Below are positions 8,191 to 12,284 of a stretch of 12,284 nt of DNA, one piece after another (within the stretch, counting starts at the first letter, position 1; every line of letters starts with the position of its first letter). The notes under the pieces were generated by a model that saw only the letters and a list, made by a program, of their open reading frames with translations, was not told the DNA's origin and searched no databases. The position numbers and the translations under genes were made by a program. This DNA comes from Draconibacterium sp. (GTDB taxonomy: Bacteria > Bacteroidota > Bacteroidia > Bacteroidales > Prolixibacteraceae), in assembly GCA_016705335.1 (NCBI GenBank), contig JADIYN010000069.1, positions 1 to 12,284 of the forward strand, read 5' to 3'.

Positions 8191-10294
8191 ATGAAAACAA
8201 TAGTAATTTATGCGATATGCTTGTTCATGTCAGCATTCGCAATTGGGCAAAATCAGGATGAAGAAAATCCGCTGAAAAGTCATTCAGGTAACTACTGAAA
8301 TAACAGAAAATCCACCGTCGATTTCATTCAAATGGAATCGGGTTCCCGGGGCATTTTAATATTGAGATTTTCAGAAAAACAAAAAACGCTTCAAACTGGG
8401 GAAATGCAATTGCAATACTACCAGCAAATGTTGTTGAATATTCAGATAAAAACGTGGAAACAGGAATTGAATATGAATATGCAATAAAGGCAAAATGGTG
8501 GATGCCCATTGAAACTTATGTTACCGCATGAATAAATGCAAAGAAACTGAATGCCGGGTAAAATCATACTTTTGGTTGACAGCACTTTAGTAATTGATTT
8601 GCAAAATGAATTAAAACGTTATGAATCTGATTTAATTGGCGATGGCTGGGAAGTGCTGCGAAAGATATTTCAAGAGAAGCATCGGTAAAATATGTAAAAA
8701 GTATTATCCTTGACTTTTATAACTCAGACCCTGGCAATGTAAACAGCGTTTTTCTGTTCGGGCATATTCCTGTACCATATTCCGGTTCAAAGGCTTATGA
8801 TGGTCATACTGTTGAACATGACGGAGCTTGGCCTGCCGATATGTATTATGGTGATTTGAATGAAAAAATATGGACTGATAAATATGTAAACTGTACAACA
8901 GCAGACAGAATTGAAAACAGAAATGTTCCAGGTGACGGGAAATTTGATGTTTGTGATATTGCCAAAAGATGAGATTATTTCATTAGCCGTAGGTCGGGTT
9001 GATTTTCATAACATGCCCGGTTTTCCTCAATCTGAAACTGAACCTTCTAAGAAATTATCTGAATAAAAACCACGCTTTCCGGCATAAAATTATTAATCCG
9101 AAAATGCAGTCACTGGTTGACGACAATTGGGGATTATCCGTAATCAGGGAGTTACTGAAGCTTTTGCAATCAGCGGATGGAGAAATTTTTCAGCATTATT
9201 TAATTTTCAAAATATAAAAACAGGCCATTTTTTTTCTGAAACTGAAACGATAGCTATATCTGGTCGTATGGTTGTGGTGGAGGTAATTTCGACAGCTGCA
9301 AATATGTTGGGAGCACAACCACATTTGTTAATCAAAGTCCGAAAACTGTTTTTACTGCTTTTTACGGCAGCAGGTTTGGCGACTGGGATTCGGAGAACAA
9401 TTTCATGCGGGCGGCATTAGCCTCCAACGGTTGGATTTTGACAAGTTGCTGGGCAGGACGTCCGCAATATACGTTTCACCAAATGGGTATGGGCGAAACA
9501 ATCGGATATTGTGTTCGTGCAACTCAGAACAATATAAATAACAGTTACTACTTCGCGGGTTTGACCAACCGGGGAATACACACAAGTTTACTGGGTGATC
9601 CGACACTGCGAATGCATATTGTTCGCCCTGTAAATTCTTTGAAATCTGTAATTATGGCAAACAAATCAGTTTTACTTTCATGGAAACTCTGCCAACGATA
9701 GTATTATTGGATATTACGTTTATAAACTCGATAAACAAACAAATAAATACATCAGACTTACAAATTCTCCCGGTTGCCGGAAACTTTTTATCGATTATTT
9801 ACCTGCCGTTGGGAACAATCATTACATGGGTCCGCTCTTCAAATTAAGTAAGGTTGCTAGTGGTTCATACTATAATCTCAGTCAGGGTGTTTTGATACAA
9901 TTCGTTATAAACAACCAATTCCAATTCAAATTACCAGAACCAGCAGGATTTATAAATCAGGGGAATTATCATCAGTTGAAAACGAAAATGAATTAAATGC
10001 AGAAGCAGAACTTGCCCGGAAAGATGTTTCCATTGCAGAAGATTGATGAATCCACCAGGGAAATACTTATTTACCCAAATCCGTCAACCGGCCGGTTTAA
10101 CGTTTCTTTGGAAATTCTCCGGTGGAAAAGGCTACTTTGAAAATATACAATCTTCAAGGAAAAATTATACAGATTGAAACCTTTCAAAACACTGATTCCG
10201 GGAGTTTTGATATTAGTGCTTTACCAAAGGGAATTTATTTAGTTAAAGGCATTATCGACAATAAAAAAATGGTTACAAAATTTGTTTGCAGTAA
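8191..10294 (+). CDS. Secreted gingipain/peptidase C25-like protein with T9SS type A sorting domain (many frameshifts)
   Basis: Starts MKTIVIYAICLFMSAFAIGQ, a signal peptide. Next comes an FN3-like domain (about 8300-8530; ISFKWNRVPGAFNIEIFRK), then a C25-like body: KIILLVDSTLVIDLQNELKR (8560-8620), VNSVFLFGHIPVPYSG (about 8738-8790), WPADMYYGDL, a VGRVDF strand near 9000, LRNYLNKNHAFRHK, LVDDNWG, then an open block 9246-9701 with WSYGCGGG, FYGSRFGDWD, WILTSCWAGRP (Cys at 9447-9449), HQMGMGETIGY and LLGDPTLRM. A second FN3-like region and ASGSYYNLSQG precede the sorting domain (EILIYPNPSTGRFNVSLE to KKMVTKFVLQ, stop TAA 10292-10294 after one restored T). Over ten frameshifts, e.g. near 8290, 8355, 8655, 8950, 9050, 9130, 9245, 9690, 9890, 10045, 10115 and 10285. 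Family members are surface or secreted cysteine endopeptidases, but no canonical GHG histidine motif is visible, so activity is uncertain. Confidence 0.75.
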
Positions 10295-10330
10295 CCGTAT
10301 TCTCTTTTTTAGTTTTTTAGTTATAAAATG

Positions 10331-10362
10331 AAAGGATGAAAGTTGTTTACTTTTCATCCTTT
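10331..10362. terminator. Bidirectional intrinsic terminator between convergent genes
   Basis: AAAGGATGAAA (10331-10341) and TTTCATCCTTT (10352-10362) form a perfect 11-bp stem with a 10-nt loop. The plus strand continues TGTTTGTC and the minus strand continues into CATTTTATAA, so both sides are T-rich. It sits 37 bp after the C25-like stop, and the archaemetzincin stop codon (10354-10356) lies inside its right arm. Confidence 0.75.
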
Positions 10363-10880
10363 TGTTTGTCTCCAGTTCTCCTCGCACTTCGCACAAAACC
10401 GCCAGCCTTTCTGATCAATATCTTCAACGTAGGTACTGGACCGCATCACACAGGTTGGGTTGATGCAGTGGACAAACCAAATGTGTGGCCCAATTCGTGA
10501 ATAACTTCCTTGCGCAAACGATCTGAAAACCGTTTCATCGGGTTTAATCCGTAGCGTTCGTTTGTCAGCTGATATGTTGATGCAATTCCACAGCCGTTTA
10601 AAAATGCCTGGCCAAATGAAAGCAAAATGGGGATAAAAAGATCAACATTAAATATGCCAAGGGTTTTTTTCTGTCAGGAGCAAAGTTTTCAACCCCTTTT
10701 TGAGTAATTTGTTCGCATCTTACCGTTTTCGTGCAGGGACAAAAAACCTGCTTAAATCCAAATGACCTTCACGGAGAATTACTCGAAGAGAAAATTCATG
10801 TTCTATTTCATGAAGGATTTCTCTGAGATATTTTTTCTCAAAATAGCCAAAAGAGATGATTTTGATTTTTCCGGTTTCAT
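10354..10880 (-). CDS. amzA: Archaemetzincin-type zinc metalloprotease (peptidase M54), frameshifted
   Basis: Predicted cytosolic zinc-dependent aminopeptidase/protease of the archaemetzincin family (about 180 residues, as here). The C-terminal half shows the family signature: HELGHTFGL-VHC (about 10465-10499), then CINPTCVM, and after 16 residues CAKC (about 10397-10408). This matches the published form HExxHxxGxxHCx4CxM...CxxC, with Zn1 bound by the three His and a second zinc by the Cys set. Upstream are LGIFNVDLFIPIL, the FGQA stretch and ASTYQLTNERYG, also typical. ATG at 10878-10880 gives MKPEKIKIISFGYFE after restoring one A. Frameshifts near 10868, 10730, 10700, 10665 and 10471. No signal peptide is seen. 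The start lies 9 bp after the response regulator stop, so the two are probably co-transcribed. Function in bacteria is poorly known. Confidence 0.85.
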
Positions 10881-10889
10881 CTACCCGAC

Positions 10890-12212
10890 CTAATTTGTTT
10901 GCTTCAGATTGTATTTTTGATTTTGTTGTACAGGGTTACGCGGTCAACTTTTAAGGCTTTTGCAGTTGCCGAAATATTCCAGTCGTATTTATTAAGAATT
11001 TGCAAAACATGGGTTTTTTTCTTTAATATCGCCCAGGCTTTCAAAATGCCGGGTTGAATCGGTTTTGCCGATTGGTAAATCTTTTAAGGTGATTTTTTCC
11101 GTTTCCAACCACAATTGCCCGCTCAATCATGTTTTCCAATTCCGCGGATATTTCCAGGAACGGGAAATGTTCGAGGCGTTTTAAGGCGGCAGGTTCAATT
11201 GTCATTACAGGGCGGTTCATGGTTGCGCAATATTTTTTATGAAATATGCGGATAGCAGCGGAATATCGTTAACTGCTCGCGCAATGGCGGCACATTTATA
11301 TTTACAACATTAACCTGTAATAAAATCTTCCTGAAAGCGCCATTTCAACCATTGTTTTCAGGTCGCGGTTGGTGGCGCAAATCACCCTGAAATCCGATTT
11401 TATCTCTTTATTTCCACCAACCCGAACAAAGCTTTTGATTCCAAAACACGTAACAGTTCAATCTGCATTTTCGAAGAAAGCAGCAATTTCGTCAAGAAAA
11501 TGGTGCCGTTGTCAGCCATTTCAAACCTGCCTTTGCGGTTGTAAATGGCTCCTGTAAACGCGCCTTTTCGTGGCCAAACAGTTCGCTTTCGAGCAAACTT
11601 TCGGACAAAGCGCCGCAGTGGACACTTACCAGCGGGAAAAATTTACGTGGCGAATTACATGAATTGCACGGGCAACAACTCTTTACCTGTTCCGCTTTCG
11701 CCTGTATTATTACCGATGCATTTGATTGTGCCACACTTTAATTTCCGCGCAGAACATTTTAAAAGGTACCACTTTCACACCAGACTCAACGCTTTCCAAA
11801 GAAACTACTTTCACTTTCAGGATTTCATTTTCTTCCATCAGCGAAATTTGTTTTGTAGCATTTCTGATGAGGTGCGACAAATCATCGGGATCGAATGGTT
11901 TTGTAACATAATCGAAAGCACCATCTTTTAAGGCCTGCACCGCAGTTTCGACTGTTGCAAACGCCGTCATCATAATTACAATCGTATCCTTTTTTATCGC
12001 CTTAATCCGCGAAAGCATTTGCAGCCCGTCCATCCCGGGCATTTTTATGTCGGAAAGCACAATATCAAAACTTTCCGATTCAAGCATATTCAGTGCAATT
12101 TTGGCGTCTTCGGCAACGGCAACATGGTAACCGTCTTCGAGAAACCAGTTGTACAACGAATCACGAACGGAGCTTCATCGTCAACGATTAGTATTGAGAT
12201 TTTCTTTGGCAT
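10890..12212 (-). CDS. Sigma54-dependent NtrC-family response regulator (receiver - AAA+ - Fis HTH), frameshifted
   Basis: Response regulator that should activate sigma54 promoters when phosphorylated by the kinase encoded just upstream. Start MPKKISILIVDDEAPF at 12212. Receiver domain (residues 1-~120): acidic VDDE, phospho-acceptor Asp in VLSDIKMPGMDG, Thr in MMTA, Lys in VTKPFDP. The AAA+ domain shows Walker A TGESGTGKELL (about 11670-11702), the sigma54-contacting GAFTGA loop (restored after one A, about 11545-11562), Walker B GTIFLDEIA, ATNRDL, PPLRE and RELENMIERA. The Fis-type HTH is at the end: NISATAKALKVDRVTLYNKI then KKYNLKQTN, stop TAG 10890-10892. About 440 residues, normal for the family. 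Single-base shifts near 12165, 11735, 11690, 11650, 11565 and 11500, then others down to 10935, all restore canonical motifs. Gap to the kinase stop is 10 bp and to the archaemetzincin start 9 bp. Confidence 0.9.
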
Positions 12213-12222
12213 GGCTATTATT

Positions 12223-12284
12223 TTAGGTCTTATTAAATGGTAAAATTATGGAAATTGTAGTCCCGATTCCGCGTTCAGATTTCA
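12223..12284 (-). CDS. Sensor histidine kinase, C-terminal end only
   Basis: Only the last ~19 codons are inside the window: SERGIGTTISIILPFNKT, stop TAA at 12223-12225. The GxGTTxxIxLPF pattern is the usual closing strand of a HATPase_c domain (G2 box and last beta-strand). The position 10 bp upstream of an NtrC-type response regulator on the same strand fits a cognate kinase. Sensor domain, membrane segments and H-box lie outside the window. Confidence 0.75.
   Translation of the reverse strand, partial: KSERGIGTTISIILPFNKT

Noticed and set aside
11545..11931. 128-codon plus-strand open frame
   Set aside because: Antisense to the receiver and AAA+ region of the response regulator, whose motifs are unmistakable on the minus strand.
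1..12284. CRISPR array, insertion sequence, tRNA or rRNA genes
   Set aside because: No regularly spaced long repeats, no transposase-like frame or terminal inverted repeats, and no tRNA or rRNA signature seen on either strand; the ~20-bp repeats are too short for CRISPR.

Overview
The window reads as AT-rich DNA from a gut or environmental member of the Bacteroidota. Two genes end in Por/type IX secretion (T9SS) type A sorting domains, one protein is a FAS1-domain lipoprotein, and two encode AraC-type regulators of the membrane-anchored 'HTH - TM - TolB-like - TPR' kind common in this phylum. The style resembles Marinilabiliales/Prolixibacteraceae, but that placement is inference.

Layout: (A) 1-1902 (+) is the 3' part of an AraC/TolB-like/TPR regulator, convergent with (B) 1920-3415 (-), a surface-type fasciclin lipoprotein. 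(C) 3531-3669 (+) is only the 3' tail of a third regulator of the same family, convergent with (D) 3779-5492 (-), a secreted COG4099-type esterase/peptidase with a T9SS tail. (E) 5852-7594 (+) is a second near-complete regulator, divergent from D across a 360-bp intergenic region that carries three phased GTAACA repeats. (F) 8191-10294 (+) is a large secreted gingipain/C25-like protein with a T9SS tail. A bidirectional terminator separates it from (G), a tight minus-strand operon: histidine kinase (only the last codons, 12223-12284), sigma54-dependent NtrC-type response regulator (10890-12212) and archaemetzincin-type metalloprotease (10354-10880).

The left 10 kb looks like a repeated module: a membrane-bound one-component AraC regulator next to a gene for an exported protein. 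The repeats show loss in progress (a regulator reduced to its last ~27 codons, and a second that has lost most of its central TPR block). The right end is an independent two-component operon with an unusual protease passenger.

Most genes are split by single-base frameshifts, about one per 100-200 bp in A, F and G, while about 2.9 kb (roughly 2350-5210) and 5945-6920 are clean. The broken frames restore full-length, well-conserved proteins in unrelated genes, so most breaks are probably sequencing/assembly indels rather than pseudogenisation. CDS coordinates below span the frame-corrected genes.
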